A stretch of 64,000 nucleotides of DNA from Scolanthus callimorphus (Eukaryota; Cnidaria; Anthozoa; Actiniaria; Edwardsiidae), in contig CM066922.1 in assembly GCA_033964015.1 (NCBI GenBank), positions 26,220,961 through 26,284,960 on the forward strand, read 5' to 3'. Positions 42,688-52,617 of the stretch are shown piece after piece. Under the pieces are notes generated by a model. That model worked only from the letters and a program-made list of their open reading frames with translations. It had not been told where the DNA came from and did not search any database. The position numbers were made by a program, and so were the translations under genes. Position 1 is the stretch's first letter. The number at the start of each line of letters is the position of its first letter.

Positions 42688-43772
42688 CCGTACATCTGTT
42701 CGGGGCAACGTCCTCCCCAGCCTGTTCGAACTTAGCTCTTAAAAGAACAGCCGATGATTACGCTGACGAATTCGGCCAAGATGCAGCGCAATTTGTTCGC
42801 CAAGACTTCTACGTCGACGACGGTCTAACCTCTGTCGCCACGGTGTACGAGGCTAATGAGCTCGTAGCCCGAACGAAGGAAATGTGCCGAAAAGGTGGCT
42901 TTAAGCTACACAAGTTTATCAGCAACGAGAGGAAGGTATTAGAACGCCTACCGATGGAAGAGCGTGCCAAGGACATACAAGACGTCGACCTGACAAGCGA
43001 CGCCCTGCCAATGGAGAGAGCACTAGGGGTACAATGGTGCATAGAATCGGACAAACTCCAGTTCCGCGTCGAGCTCACGGACAAGCCCTTGACAAGACGA
43101 ACCGTACTATCCAGCGTTAGCTCCATATTCGACCCTTTGGGCGTGTTAGCACCGTTCAACCTGAAAGGTAAACAGATTCTACAACAGCTATGTAAAGAAG
43201 GTGTTGGGTGGGACGAGAAGCTCTCGGACTCGGCTCGCGCAGAATGGGAGAAGTGGGTAGGTGACTTGCGGCATTTGAGCGAACTAAAGATCGCACGCTG
43301 TTACAAGCCCGTCGACTTCGGCGAGACCGAAACCATCGAGCTCCACACTTTCTCTGACGCCAGTAACGACGGCTACGGTGCGTGCTCTTACCTGAGAATG
43401 AAGAACATCCAAGGCAAATTCCACTGCAGTCTGGTGATGGCAAAGAGCAGAGTAACACCTATAAAACCGATCAGTATTCCACGGTTAGAGTTAGCAGGGG
43501 CTTTAGTAGCCGCCAACCTCAGCGCATTCCTCAAGAAGGAGCTCAAGTATGTCAACTTACAGCAGGTATTCTGGTGCGACAGTAAGGTCGTGCTGGGATA
43601 TATAACCAACATCGCTAGACGATTCCACGTGTTTGTCGCAAATCGCGTTCAGCAGATCCGAGACATAACCTCACCGGAACAATGGCACTATGTGGCCTCG
43701 GAAGAAAACCCAGCAGACTATGCCTCACGGGGACTTAGCGCACAAGGATTACTAGAGAAAACGATGTGGTGA
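42660..43772 (+). pseudogene. element Y reverse transcriptase C-part and RNase H
   Basis: The frame starts in EYRMTVHLFGATSSP (motif B), then DFYVDDGLTSV with the YVDD catalytic box, the thumb (VSSIFDPLGVLAPF) and RNase H with ELHTFSDASNDGYGACSY, SIPRLELAGALVAA, VFWCDSKVVLGYI and NPADYASRG, which hold the D-E-D residues. It stops at TGA 43770. Because motif A is deleted at the junction with the preceding frame, the polymerase cannot be active. RNase H looks intact. Confidence 0.85.
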
Positions 43773-45176
43773 AACGGACCTAGCTTACTGTGGAAGTCAC
43801 TGGAATATCAAGACAAGGAAGACGACATCAAAGTTCTTCACGCCAACGACCCCGAGGTCAAGCATGCAGTCACGCTTAGTGTTAAAACAAAGGAAGAATT
43901 CGACCTAATCGGCCGCATTGGGCATTTGTCTGATTGGAACCTTGTTGTAAAGGCAGTGGCGGCCTGTCTCGCCCTACAACAGCGTCAAAAGAAAGGCACA
44001 ACCAAGGACGAAACAACGATCGACGTTGAAAGAGTCGCCAACGCGGAAGAAGAAATCCTCAAGGCGGCGCAGTATGCAAGCTTCCCCGAGGAGATCTCAA
44101 TGCTGCGGAGCAAAACGCAGTTAAAGAACACGAGCCCAATCGTGCGCCTCGACCCGTTCTTAGATGACCACGGAGTACTGAGGGTCGGCGGAAGACTGAG
44201 GAACGCCCTGCTCGACTACGCAGTTAAGCATTTCGCGATAATACCTAGGAAAGGTCACGTCACCGATCTATTGATACGTCACCACCATGCCAAGGTCAGT
44301 CACCAGGGCAGGTCTAGAACCCTCGCCGAGATAAGAACGTCAGGCTACTGGATCGTAGGAGGCACTGCGGCAGTGGGCAGTATCGTATCCGGCTGCGTCC
44401 AATGCATCAAGAGCAGAGCCGCACCACAACAACAGAAGATGGCAGACTTGCCAGTAGATCGTACAACCGAAGCTCCTCCTTTCAGTTACAGTGCGGTCGA
44501 TTACTTCGGACCTTTCTACATCAAGGAAGGATGCAAGGAGGAAAAGCGATATGGCGTGTTGTTCACATGCTTAGCGTCGCGCGCCATTCATCTAGAAACA
44601 GACAAATACCTGACGACGGATTCGTTTCTTAACGCATACAGGAGATTCATTGGACGTCGTGGACCAGTCCGCCAACTCAGATCAGACCAAGGCACTAATT
44701 TCGTAGGAGCCAAAAACGAGCTACATGCAGCGATTGCAGAGCTCGACCACGAAGCAATCCAACGCGAGCTCCTCAAATCAAGTTGTGATTGGGTAAATTT
44801 CATAATGAACGTTCCCCACGCAAGCCACATGGGCGGCGTGTGGGAAAGGCACATTCGCACCGTGCGAAGCATCTTGACGTCCCTACTGCGGGGTCTAGGG
44901 AGCCAACTCGACGACGAGTCCTTGAGGACACTGATGGTTGAGGCTGAATCCATCGTGAACAGCCGTCCCCTGACTACCGACGACATCAACTCGGTGGACT
45001 CACTAAGCGTCCTAGCACCTAACCACCTCCTCACTCAGAAGGTAAGCGTCGTGCTGCCACCGCCTGGTAACTTCCAGCAAGCGGACGTCTACAGCCGAAA
45101 ACGCTCGCGCCGCGTCCAGTACATTGCCAACGAGTTCTGGAAGCGTTGGCGCAAAACCTACCTACAAAGTCTCTAA
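43773..45176 (+). CDS. element Y integrase, nearly intact
   Basis: Downstream of a TGA, the frame carries DPFLDDHGVLRVGGRLRNA, the zinc domain HHHAKVSHQGRSRTLAEIR with CVQCI, and the DDE core: SAVDYFGPFYI, RQLRSDQGTNFVGA and HASHMGGVWERHIRT with the glutamate. It ends at VQYIANEFWKRWRKTYLQSL and a TAA at 45174-45176. The usual C-terminal domain continues in the same frame after that stop. The ORF proper starts at 43926, but the homologous text extends upstream. Confidence 0.85.
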   Translation, partial: NGPSLLWKSLEYQDKEDDIKVLHANDPEVKHAVTLSVKTKEEFDLIGRIGHLSDWNLVVKAVAACLALQQRQKKGTTKDETTIDVERVANAEEEILKAAQYASFPEEISMLRSKTQLKNTSPIVRLDPFLDDHGVLRVGGRLRNALLDYAVKHFAIIPRKGHVTDLLIRHHHAKVSHQGRSRTLAEIRTSGYWIVGGTAAVGSIVSGCVQCIKSRAAPQQQKMADLPVDRTTEAPPFSYSAVDYFGPFYIKEGCKEEKRYGVLFTCLASRAIHLETDKYLTTDSFLNAYRRFIGRRGPVRQLRSDQGTNFVGAKNELHAAIAELDHEAIQRELLKSSCDWVNFIMNVPHASHMGGVWERHIRTVRSILTSLLRGLGSQLDDESLRTLMVEAESIVNSRPLTTDDINSVDSLSVLAPNHLLTQKVSVVLPPPGNFQQADVYSRKRSRRVQYIANEFWKRWRKTYLQSL

Positions 45177-45401
45177 GTGCGCCAAAAGTGGTTCCGCCCA
45201 CGGAGAGACTTGAAGGAAGGTGATATCGTATTGATGATGGATGACGCCCTTCCTCGAAATCAATGGAAAGCAGCGCGCATTCAGCAGAGTATGCCCAGCA
45301 GTGACGGTCACGTGCGGAAGGTGCGACTATCGACAGCTGACGGAAGCACCTACGAGCGACCGGTACAGAAGGTCGTCCTCCTCGTCCCTACAGACACCTA
45401 A
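45177..45401 (+). pseudogene. element Y integrase C-terminal domain, separated by a stop
   Basis: QKWFRPRRDLKEGDIVLMMD then LPRNQWKAARI and VRKVRLSTADG match the C-terminal SH3-like domain (DUF5641) of BEL/Pao integrases. It follows the TAA of the preceding frame directly and in the same frame, so one nonsense mutation divides the gene. Confidence 0.8.
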
Positions 45402-45539
45402 TATGTGAGCGAGACAGCGGGGATTCCCCATCGAGGAGCCATTAGTTTAAGTAGACATCGAACACTGAAAGACTCGCATTTATCGTTTTGTTCTTTTTAA
45501 GTGATTTATAGGTAAATTGCATGCAATTTAAGGGAGCCA

Positions 45540-46034
45540 TGTAAAATAAGTTAATAATCATTAGTCGACACCCTCATATATCACGTTACAAGGCCGCGTG
45601 GCCGAACGCAAGAACATACGGGAGGATAGAGGTATGTCGAAATGATTATATATGTTTATTGCCCAGAATGAACGTGATTTTCATACTATTATTGACACCA
45701 ATCACACTCGGATTGAAGCCAAATTAGCCAACTCTATTGTGAATCAATATTTTATATGATTATGTGTTTTGCTGATTTAATACGATCTTGAATATTGTGT
45801 TGCCATGTTTATCCATGTAATCTATGCAAATCGCTACCATTATCAGTCTTAGTTATATGTAATCTTATGCATTTATTGCAGTTTTTACGTGAATCTGGTA
45901 AATAAAGTCAATTATATCTATCATATAACGCAACGGTATACGGAGTTGCTGGATTCCCAGTAGTCAAACCTGTCCTCGAACAATCCTATGCGGCGTAACA
46001 GGGGTCATGAATTAACGGATACCCGGCCGCTACA
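45540..46034 (+). repeat. 3' LTR of element Y
   Basis: 495 bp from TGTAAAATAAG to GGCCGCTACA, preceded by a short purine tract (AAGGGAG). An AATAAA lies at about 45899. The target duplication GGCTT follows. Bases 1 to about 377 match the truncated 5' LTR. Confidence 0.85.
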
Positions 46035-46710
46035 GGCTTACTATGATGACACTAGTGCCAGTGTGCAGTCTGCACTAGATGATATTTCTAAGTTAACACC
46101 CGTACAGGAAGAGGATTATAAGGGACTTGTACACTTAGTAGATGAAGTGGAATGTGCATATGCTCAACTCGAAGAAATGAAAAGGGTGGATACCCTGACA
46201 ATGAGAGATGTGGACTTTGTGAGTGATTTGCTTCCTGCTGATTCCAAATAGAGTGGATAAGGAGATATCAAGAACTGCAAGCAGAAGACAATATTCACCC
46301 ATTTTTCCATTTCATGAAGTTTCTAGAAAAGGAGAGGGAGGCAGTGACAAGATTGGCGGAGAAACAGACAAAACTCCAATCTGACACTGGTAAGAGTACA
46401 AGGCGTGGCAAAGGGCAAACTCTCATGGGTAAGGGTTTCGGTTCAGCGAAAACTGCAGAAAAGGGCAAATACTATAAATGTGCCTTCCCTGCGCACCGAA
46501 GGGACTCTATTAACACTGCACGGAGGAGTGCAAGGAGTTCAAGGATCTTACAATCGCTGAAAAAGAAGGCAAATTTGAACTGCTGAAACAAGTTAATGCA
46601 TGTTTCAGATGTTTCGGGAACCACTGAAGAAGCAAGTGTCCTAGTAAGAAGCTATGTAGTAGGTGCGGCAGTGAGAAGCACCACCAGTTATTATGTACGT
46701 CAGTGGGTGA
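46035..46710 (+). pseudogene. element X gag, C-terminal part with zinc knuckles
   Basis: Continues the gag interrupted at 25127: YYDDTSASVQSALDDISKL and VDEVECAYAQLEEMKRVD, stop at 46251. A shifted frame follows with FHFMKFLEKEREAVTRLAEK. Zinc knuckles follow in another frame near 46600-46690 (CFRCFGNH..SKC and CSRCGSEKHHQLLC). At least three frame changes. Confidence 0.7.
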
Positions 46711-46723
46711 GTCGGACAGCCAA

Positions 46724-47220
46724 CGCCGTGCTGAGGGGGCAGGTCATGTGTCGCACAGGAACACCTTAGCTTTGTATCCAATCATGCAAGTGACAGTTTT
46801 TTGTGACACTGGCTCTGACACAACATACATCACTCAACAAGCGGCCCAAGGAATCAAGGCCAAGAAATTGAGAAGTTACACTTTGGATGTCACTACAATT
46901 GGAACGTAGAGAAGAGTTGCGATAGTACACAGTATCAATTCTCTTTGAAAACGGTCACAGGGAGAAAGGTCGACATCATTGCTTATGGCATGGAAACGAT
47001 CACAGGTCCTGTTAGTCAACTAGACATTGACACTATAGCTAAGTTGTTTCGGGAGTATGAGGCTGAAGCTCTGAAACGAAGTATTCCTGTGTTAACATAT
47101 TACGTGCCTCTTCTTTTTTGTGGTGGAGTCGAAAGTAGTCACATCCTTCCAATATATTGGAAGGATGTGACTACTTTCGACTCCACTACAAACAAGAAGA
47201 GGCACGTAATGGAGGCAACC
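46724..47220 (+). pseudogene. element X protease and linker, degenerate
   Basis: The frame includes YPIMQVTVFCDTGSDTTYIT, a D-T-G-S active-site box of retrotransposon aspartic proteases, and AAQGIKAKKLRSYTLDVTTI, then a TAG at 46907. A further frame (46945-47223) reads VTGRKVDIIAYGMETITGPV and runs into the palindrome at 47100. Confidence 0.65.
47100..47209. repeat. 110-bp snapback palindrome
   Basis: Arms of 55 bp with two mismatches meet at AATATATT without a loop (centre 47154/47155). The arms contain GAGTCGAAAGTAGTCACATC and its complement. The left arm interrupts the reading frame of element X, so it is a later inverted duplication. Confidence 0.9.
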
Positions 47221-47699
47221 TAAGTGTCATGCACAGATAACTTGGAATCTGTTTTCAAGGTACTCACCCAGATCTGAAAGAAGAAACGAGGCATGATTCG
47301 AATTAGTCCAGTCAATCTACGAAAAATTTAGGGTCTCAGTCAAACTAATTGCAAAATAATTTCTTTCAATGCTAAATGAAGGTTTGAGGGGACCTAAACA
47401 ACATACTAAAAATCCCAAAAAATCCCTTCGTGGAACATGCCAAAATTTAGCGATGAAAATATGGAGCTGGTACCACAGGGTACCCGCGTCGAGTAAAATC
47501 AGCTAACTACTAAAAATCAGTCAAATAACCGTTTCTTTCCACGTTTTTGTGCCCATGAGCTGTAAATAGATTGATTGTATTTAAATACAATTGAAAAATA
47601 AACGTGCTGACCGAAAAATACGTAAAATGCCATTCTTGTATACCACAGGATACCCACCACTCATAAAACTGAGAATAGTCAATTTATTTAAGAAGCTCA

Positions 47700-48130
47700 A
47701 GTTTTTTGCAATTTCCTTTACAGATTTGGGTTTGAATTGGAAAAATATAACATTTCTCTATTATTTTGGAAAGTTTTCAATTCGCTTTATCACTGCATAT
47801 CTGGCCGAGCCATGTTGAGTCAGTGGAATCACCTGCCATGCGCCACTTTTGTCCAGCCCATGTTACTGTTTCTCGCAGCATTCATTTACCAAACCATAGG
47901 CATAGGTGAGTTGCATGAATCTAAGAAAATCATATTTTAACTACTGAATACCCGAGGGCGAGGACGGTAAGGCCGAAAATTTCAGACCAAGGGCTTAACT
48001 GTCTGCTTAGTGGACCGAGCAGCGAGGCTAGAAAGTTATTTGTTCGCAGACTCGATATTGTGTCACAGTCAGATATAATGTAATACTAACAAAAAGTCTT
48101 GCCTGGGTCATTGGTAAGCTTTAAAATCTG
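47700..48130. other. interior of the 3.15 kb element, no gene recognised
   Basis: AT-rich sequence without a motif that I can name. Confidence 0.4.
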
Positions 48131-48134
48131 GTCC

Positions 48135-48415
48135 TCACTGTACCGCAAGAGCAGACGCAAGCTCAAGCGCAAGGATATCAAACTCATACATGCCTCTTAG
48201 GTGGATTACACTAAATCACAAGCGGTATTAAATCGAGACTTTGCAATTCCTTGCGCTTGCGTCTAAAGTGTGAAACAAGTGAACGCAAGCACGGCAACTA
48301 ACTGAACTAATCAATGTTGATTTTAGGCTTGCGCTTGCGTCGCTTTGATTCACACAATTGCCTTGCGCTTGAGTCTTGCGCTTGCATCCTGCGCTGAACC
48401 ACCCTTAGTAGTCTT
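48135..48415. repeat. TTGCGCTTGCGTC-rich foldback
   Basis: GAGCAGACGCAAGCTCAAGC at the left is opposed by several GCTTGCGCTTGCGTC motifs at the right (48270-48400). It is a degenerate inverted repeat with internal tandem 13-bp units. Confidence 0.55.
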
Positions 48416-48439
48416 CCCGACCTTCTAATCACAGGCCTT

Positions 48440-49130
48440 TCATGTGCGCTGGTGGTGGGAGATGGACGCAGCTGGAGGTTTTGGAGATCCTTAGTGTTGG
48501 TCGGAAAGGAGGGCTTGGTAGGACGCCTGACTCGTCGGTCTTCTTTTGGTATGGATAAGCACTCGCCTGTTTCGTCCAATCATAGAGCCTGGCGCAGTCG
48601 CCATAGCTGGTACGATCTTTGGTTTTCAAGCTTCTGCTCTATCTTGCCAATGCTGGTCCCTAACATACACTCGGTATCCCTGTCGGAGTGTTGGTAGCTT
48701 CACAACTCTGTGAAGGGCGTCATAGTTGTCGTCAGAATAGCGCTTTCAGTATTTCCTGGCTGACGTTCTGTGGTCCAATGTCCGAGGAAACGGTGTGTGG
48801 GGTTCTTAGTGCAAGGCGAAGATTACACGCTTGACGTGTGACTACACCAGTTTCTTGCGTCGACTGGCGTTAAGGTAGTCGGTCTGGTCTAACTCGCAGA
48901 GGCCCGACTCCATGGTTGATTTGGCAATGACAGCGCTACGAGGTGTTTCCTCAGCTCTGGTTTTAGCTTTGCACAGGTGCGGCATCTGTTCACCATTCGC
49001 TATAAGTGGTCACCAGACGGAGTAGCTAGGGCGTCCTTGACATTTGATTATCCCAAAATGGCCTTAGCGTATGACTTGTAACATCTCTAGCTGCATCGAT
49101 GACGAGTCCACGGGTTACTGTGCAGAAGTG
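48440..49130 (-). pseudogene. Gypsy-like integrase remnant
   Basis: Minus-strand text gives CRTCAKLKPELRKHLVALSL with PNQPW near 48930-48990, which resembles the second half of the HHCC finger and the linker before the integrase core in Ty3/Gypsy elements. Further on, GYRVYVRDQHWQDRAEA near 48640-48690 resembles the C-terminal 'GxxVxVRD' module. The DDE core between them is unrecognisable and frames change often. Confidence 0.45.
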
Positions 49131-49243
49131 TTGCCTCAACCCCCAGATAAATAGGTTGAGAAATGGGAGGCCGTCTTGACTTGCAAACGGTGTCGCTGTC
49201 CTGGGCTTCTGTTCCTAGTAGTGACTCCAGGACCGACTCACTG

Positions 49244-49440
49244 CAGGGGCGTAGCCAGCACTTATGAGAGGGGGGGTTCTAAAAAACTCCACATAAATCG
49301 GACGTTTTTTGCGTTCTCGCCACAGGAAACCCAGCCAAAAATATTGATCTCGGGAAAAAACTAGCGTTTGAAGAAATTTGCTACATTTTATTGGAGCTTT
49401 TATTTGTTGTCCCCCCCCCCCCCCCCTGGCTACGCCCCTG
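49244..49440. mobile_element. 197-bp hAT-like MITE
   Basis: CAGGGGCGTAGCCAG and its complement CTGGCTACGCCCCTG are the ends, with a G7 and a long C-run just inside. CACTG flanks both sides (49239-49243, 49441-49445). The CAGGGGCGTAGCCAG terminus is typical of hAT-family MITEs, although 8 bp of duplication would be expected. It splits the Gypsy remnant. Confidence 0.75.
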
Positions 49441-49449
49441 CACTGTGTT

Positions 49450-49880
49450 CTTCGATGAATTCCTGACGATTAGGACTGCATGTGGGGCACAAGACAGGGC
49501 GCCTGCCGTATTTTGATGCTACACTTGGACCTTCGGGCCATCCAGAACACACAGAGGTAACCTTGGACACTGTATTTTGAGAGAAGAGGTATCAGTGGTC
49601 TGTTTCTATGGTGAACGGCATCCCTGGACTGTAGCCAGAGAACTTGCTGCATGCCCATGTGGCGATCAGGGCCAAGTTATCGATACTGCCAACAGAGGGA
49701 GAAGCGAAAGCAATTGGATGTTGGTTCCCGTTGCCATCGGCTTGTTAGGACCGCTCCGAGCCCATCTGGCATGGATCGGCAGCAATGCTCAGCATTTGTT
49801 GGGGTCATTTTGTCTGCCCAAGGGAATGCAAAGGCCAGAGCGGCCTGAATACAGCCAGTCCCGACCTCGAGGGTCCTCGA
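49450..49880 (-). pseudogene. Gypsy-like reverse transcriptase/RNase H remnant
   Basis: The minus frame includes LSIAADPCQMGSERS (place of the 'DAS..GLGAVL' RNase H start), LALIATWACSKFSGYSPGM and PFTIETDH at 49595-49620, the hallmark of Ty3/Gypsy RNase H. RPLIPLLS follows in another frame. Together with 48440-49130 it forms a pol remnant in the normal order. Confidence 0.6.
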
Positions 49881-50571
49881 GGATGGTGAGGAATTTAAAA
49901 CTAGCTAGGTTTATATTTACATCTCAAAGCAATGCAAGTTTACGAAATGGTTAGAAGTGATATCCATTTATGCTTCCAAAGAGTTAACATAAAAACAAAT
50001 CAAGTAAGACTGTAAATACATAATTCATATGTCCCTACTTTCTTTTATTAATTAACGGAACAGCTCTACAGTCTCCTACCCAAAAGGAAACCCAACAAAG
50101 AGAAATAGTGAATTATCAAGATGGGTACCCTGTGGTATGTCAAATAGCAATTTTCATGATAAAAATCAACGAAAAAACATATTATCCATGCTAATGACTT
50201 TTGTTTAAACATAAAACATATAGAAATGCGTAAAAGGCACGGTCAAAGTATACTTCCACCATCGTTTTGCTTTTTCTCAACGCGGGTACCCTGTGGTAAA
50301 TGCTTGATATTTTCATTGCTGAATTTCAGGATGTTCCACCGAAGGGATTTTTGGGATTTTTAGTATGTTACTAAGGTCCCTCAAAGCCTTCATTCTGCAG
50401 TGAAACAAATTCTTTTGCAATTAGTTTGACTGAAAATCATAGATTGACTGGACTAAATCTGATCAAGATAATTCATGACTGCAGAATTAAGTGTCAAGCA
50501 CATCTTGGTCGCAAAGAGAGTCATGAAGAGTCCCAGCACGTAAAGGTACAGAAGGCTAGGAAGTTGATTTA

Positions 50572-51264
50572 GTGAATATCACTCCTTTAGAGCGGGAGAA
50601 GTGTAGCAAGTTAATCGAAGGTGAGCAACTAAGCACTGAGATCACTCCCCAGTGTGGTGGATGTCGCTGTGGCAAATGTCCAACGGTGGGACATACCTAC
50701 TCGTTTAAATCGGAACAGGAACTGCGCATGATGCAAGAGAACCTTGAGTATGACGAGGAGAAGCAATGTTGGGTCACCAGCTTCCAATGGACCACCGACC
50801 CTGCAACATTACCAGACAACTACGCGGTCGCTCTGGCTACGCTAAAGAAAACCGAGCGCACACTTGAAAGGGATGAACAGTGGGCTAAAATATACCAGCG
50901 GCAAATGGTGGAGCGTGGAGTTGCTAAGGTCTCCGAAAAAGAACGGGAAGATTGGGGAGGACCAACGTTCTATATCTGTCATTTAGCGGTCAGCAATCCT
51001 CGTTCTCAGTCTACGCCGGTAAGAATAGTCTTTACCTCGAGTCAAGTCTATAATGGAGTATCTCTAAATTCCCGCCTAGCTAGGGAACCGGACTGTTATA
51101 TGAACAATTTGCTTGGAGTGTTGCTGCGGTGGAGGGAAGTGCAAGTTGCGCTTGTTGGAGATATTAAGACCGTTAGAGCAGCATTGTCATCGGCTCTTAT
51201 GGAGGGATACGGTGACGGATCGGACCCCGGACGTGTACGTTATGGAGCGAGTCAACATGGGTGA
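50572..51264 (+). pseudogene. element X reverse transcriptase, N-terminal part
   Basis: The frame reads CGGCRCGKCPTVGHTYSFK, then ELRMMQENLEYDEEKQCW, YAVALATLKKTERTLERD, PTFYICHLAVSNPRSQSTPV and RIVFTSSQVYNGVSLNSRLA. These are BEL/Pao-like pol motifs upstream of the catalytic palm. The phrase ALVGDIKT is the start of motif A (first catalytic Asp in GDI), after which the frame degenerates. Confidence 0.75.
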
Positions 51265-51550
51265 CACTCCAGCCCCGGCCATCAGTACGGAAGCAATCTA
51301 CAAGACGGCAGATTGCTTCAAGGAAGACAGCGAGGCAGCGGCAGTCTCCTCAAGAATTCCAGCTATGTTGATGACTTTATTGATTCCTTTCCTTGGAAAA
51401 AAAAAACAGGCTCTGAGCGTTGCTAAAGAAACAGAGGCTATGCTGACAAAAGGAGGGTTCAAGGTCAAGTGTTGGCAGTTAAGTGGAGAGCCCCGTCCTC
51501 GAAGGGGTGAAGACCTCTGCACGGAGAAGGTTAATGGTGAGGCTGAGTAA
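51150..51550 (+). pseudogene. element X reverse transcriptase, palm with YVDD
   Basis: A shifted frame gives LEQHCHRLLWRD, DVYVMERVNMGDTPAPAIST and EAIYKTADCFKEDSEAAA. A third frame holds NSSYVDDFIDSF with the YVDD codons at 51363-51374. The frame then returns with ALSVAKETEAMLTKGGFKVK and CWQLSGE. Two frame changes within 250 bp. Confidence 0.75.
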
Positions 51551-52617
51551 GTAGGTGTGTCCCGGGACATGCTTAAAGGTACCGAATAACACCTGCGCGT
51601 CCTCGGCGTTGGATGGGACCCAGTGCAAGATATGATCGTTCATCAGGTCAGCTTGAACTTCAGCGGGAAAAAGAAGGGAGTGCATGTGGAAACTGATTTA
51701 GTGAGATCTCAATTACCAATGGCTTTGCCTGTCGTTTTGACCAAGAGAATGGTTTTAGGACAGGTTTTATGGCCCCTTGGGAATCGTTAGTCCGTTCACT
51801 CTGATCGGCAAGGTATTAATGAGAGAAACCTGGACGAGGAACATTGGATGGGATGATCAGCTTCCAGACGACCTGGGCGGCAAATGGTCGCATTTCTTCA
51901 GAAACATATTTCAGCTGGAAGAGCTGGTGCTGGACCGATGTGTTCACCCCCGAGATGCCAAAAGAAGGCCTTGGTTGATAATCCAGATCAATGCTGATAA
52001 TCCTGAGTGACGGAAGCGACCTGGCGTATGGGTTTGCTGCTTATGTCAGATGGCAACTACAAGATGGAGGATACTCCTGTGGACTTGTCATGGCGAAATC
52101 TCGCATCGCACCCGTAACCAAGTTGCCTACCCCCTAAATGGAGCTCAATGGCGTAGTCCTGTCTAAGAGAGGGCGTAAGGTGATAGAGAAGGAGATGCTC
52201 TTCGGATTCGAGAATGTTTTGCAGATAGTTGACTCAGAGACAGTGCTCAACATGCTGCACAAGACAAGCACGCGTTTCAAGATGTAGGAAGGAGTCAGAG
52301 TTGGTGAGACTCAAGCCGCGACAGATGGAGACATGTCATGCTGGGCATGGATGACAGGAAAAGCCAACACGGCGGATTGGCTAACGCGCGGTCGGTTACC
52401 TGATGATCTTCACAATAATTCGCATTGGTGGAGGGATCCTCCAGTCCTCAGCAGACCCATAGAAGAGTGGGGACTGAAGTTCGGTTCACAGTGTGATGAA
52501 CCTCTGCCTGGAGAGAAGAAGATCAGTGCTAACAACGTCACAAAAGCGACCGAGGCTGAGATCCCCCTGATAGACTTTAAGCGTTACAGTGACATCAGCC
52601 GCGTCATTGCATTGTAG
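51551..52617 (+). pseudogene. element X RT connection and RNase H
   Basis: Frames in series read LRVLGVGWDPVQDMIVHQVS, LRSQLPMALPVVLTKRM-type text, YGPLGIVSPFTLIGK-type thumb and SDGSDLAYGFAAYVRWQLQD near 52000-52070 (RNase H first acidic box). LVMAKSRIAPVTKLPTP follows, and finally KANTADWLTRGRLPDDL (place of NPAD..SRG). Stops and shifts are frequent. Confidence 0.65.

Larger units (their letters stand above)
25128..46034 (+). mobile_element. BEL/Pao element Y nested in X, 5-bp target duplication
   Basis: It begins TGTAAAATAAG at 25128 and ends GGCCGCTACA at 46034. GGCTT flanks it at 25123-25127 and 46035-46039, which is the 5-bp duplication usual for BEL/Pao. The TGT...ACA termini also fit. 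The coding part at 40174-45401 is in plus orientation. The 5' LTR, primer site and N-terminal gag are disrupted by the 14.3 kb R copy 2 plus CACTA-like insertion. The element is younger than X but no longer intact. Confidence 0.85.
47304..50455. mobile_element. 3.15 kb inverted-repeat element inside X
   Basis: TAGTCCAGTCAATCTA at 47304 and its complement at 50440-50455 begin inverted arms of about 190 bp that include TTGCAATTAGTTTGACTGA-type text and end near TACCACAGGGTACCCGCG. A second TACCACAGGRTACCC motif follows on each side (47640 and 50126), so the arms may reach about 350 bp. AAT flanks the element (47301-47303, 50456-50458). It separates X protease from X reverse transcriptase. The interior contains a Gypsy pol remnant and MITEs. 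Confidence 0.7.

Noticed and set aside
42809..45034. Minus-strand ORFs of 100-148 codons
   Set aside because: Antisense of the pol gene of element Y, where GC content is higher.
25128..45916. R and the CACTA-like element as genuine cargo of BEL element Y
   Set aside because: The LTR is cut in mid-sequence and gag N-terminus is missing, so R was added by rearrangement, not packaged.
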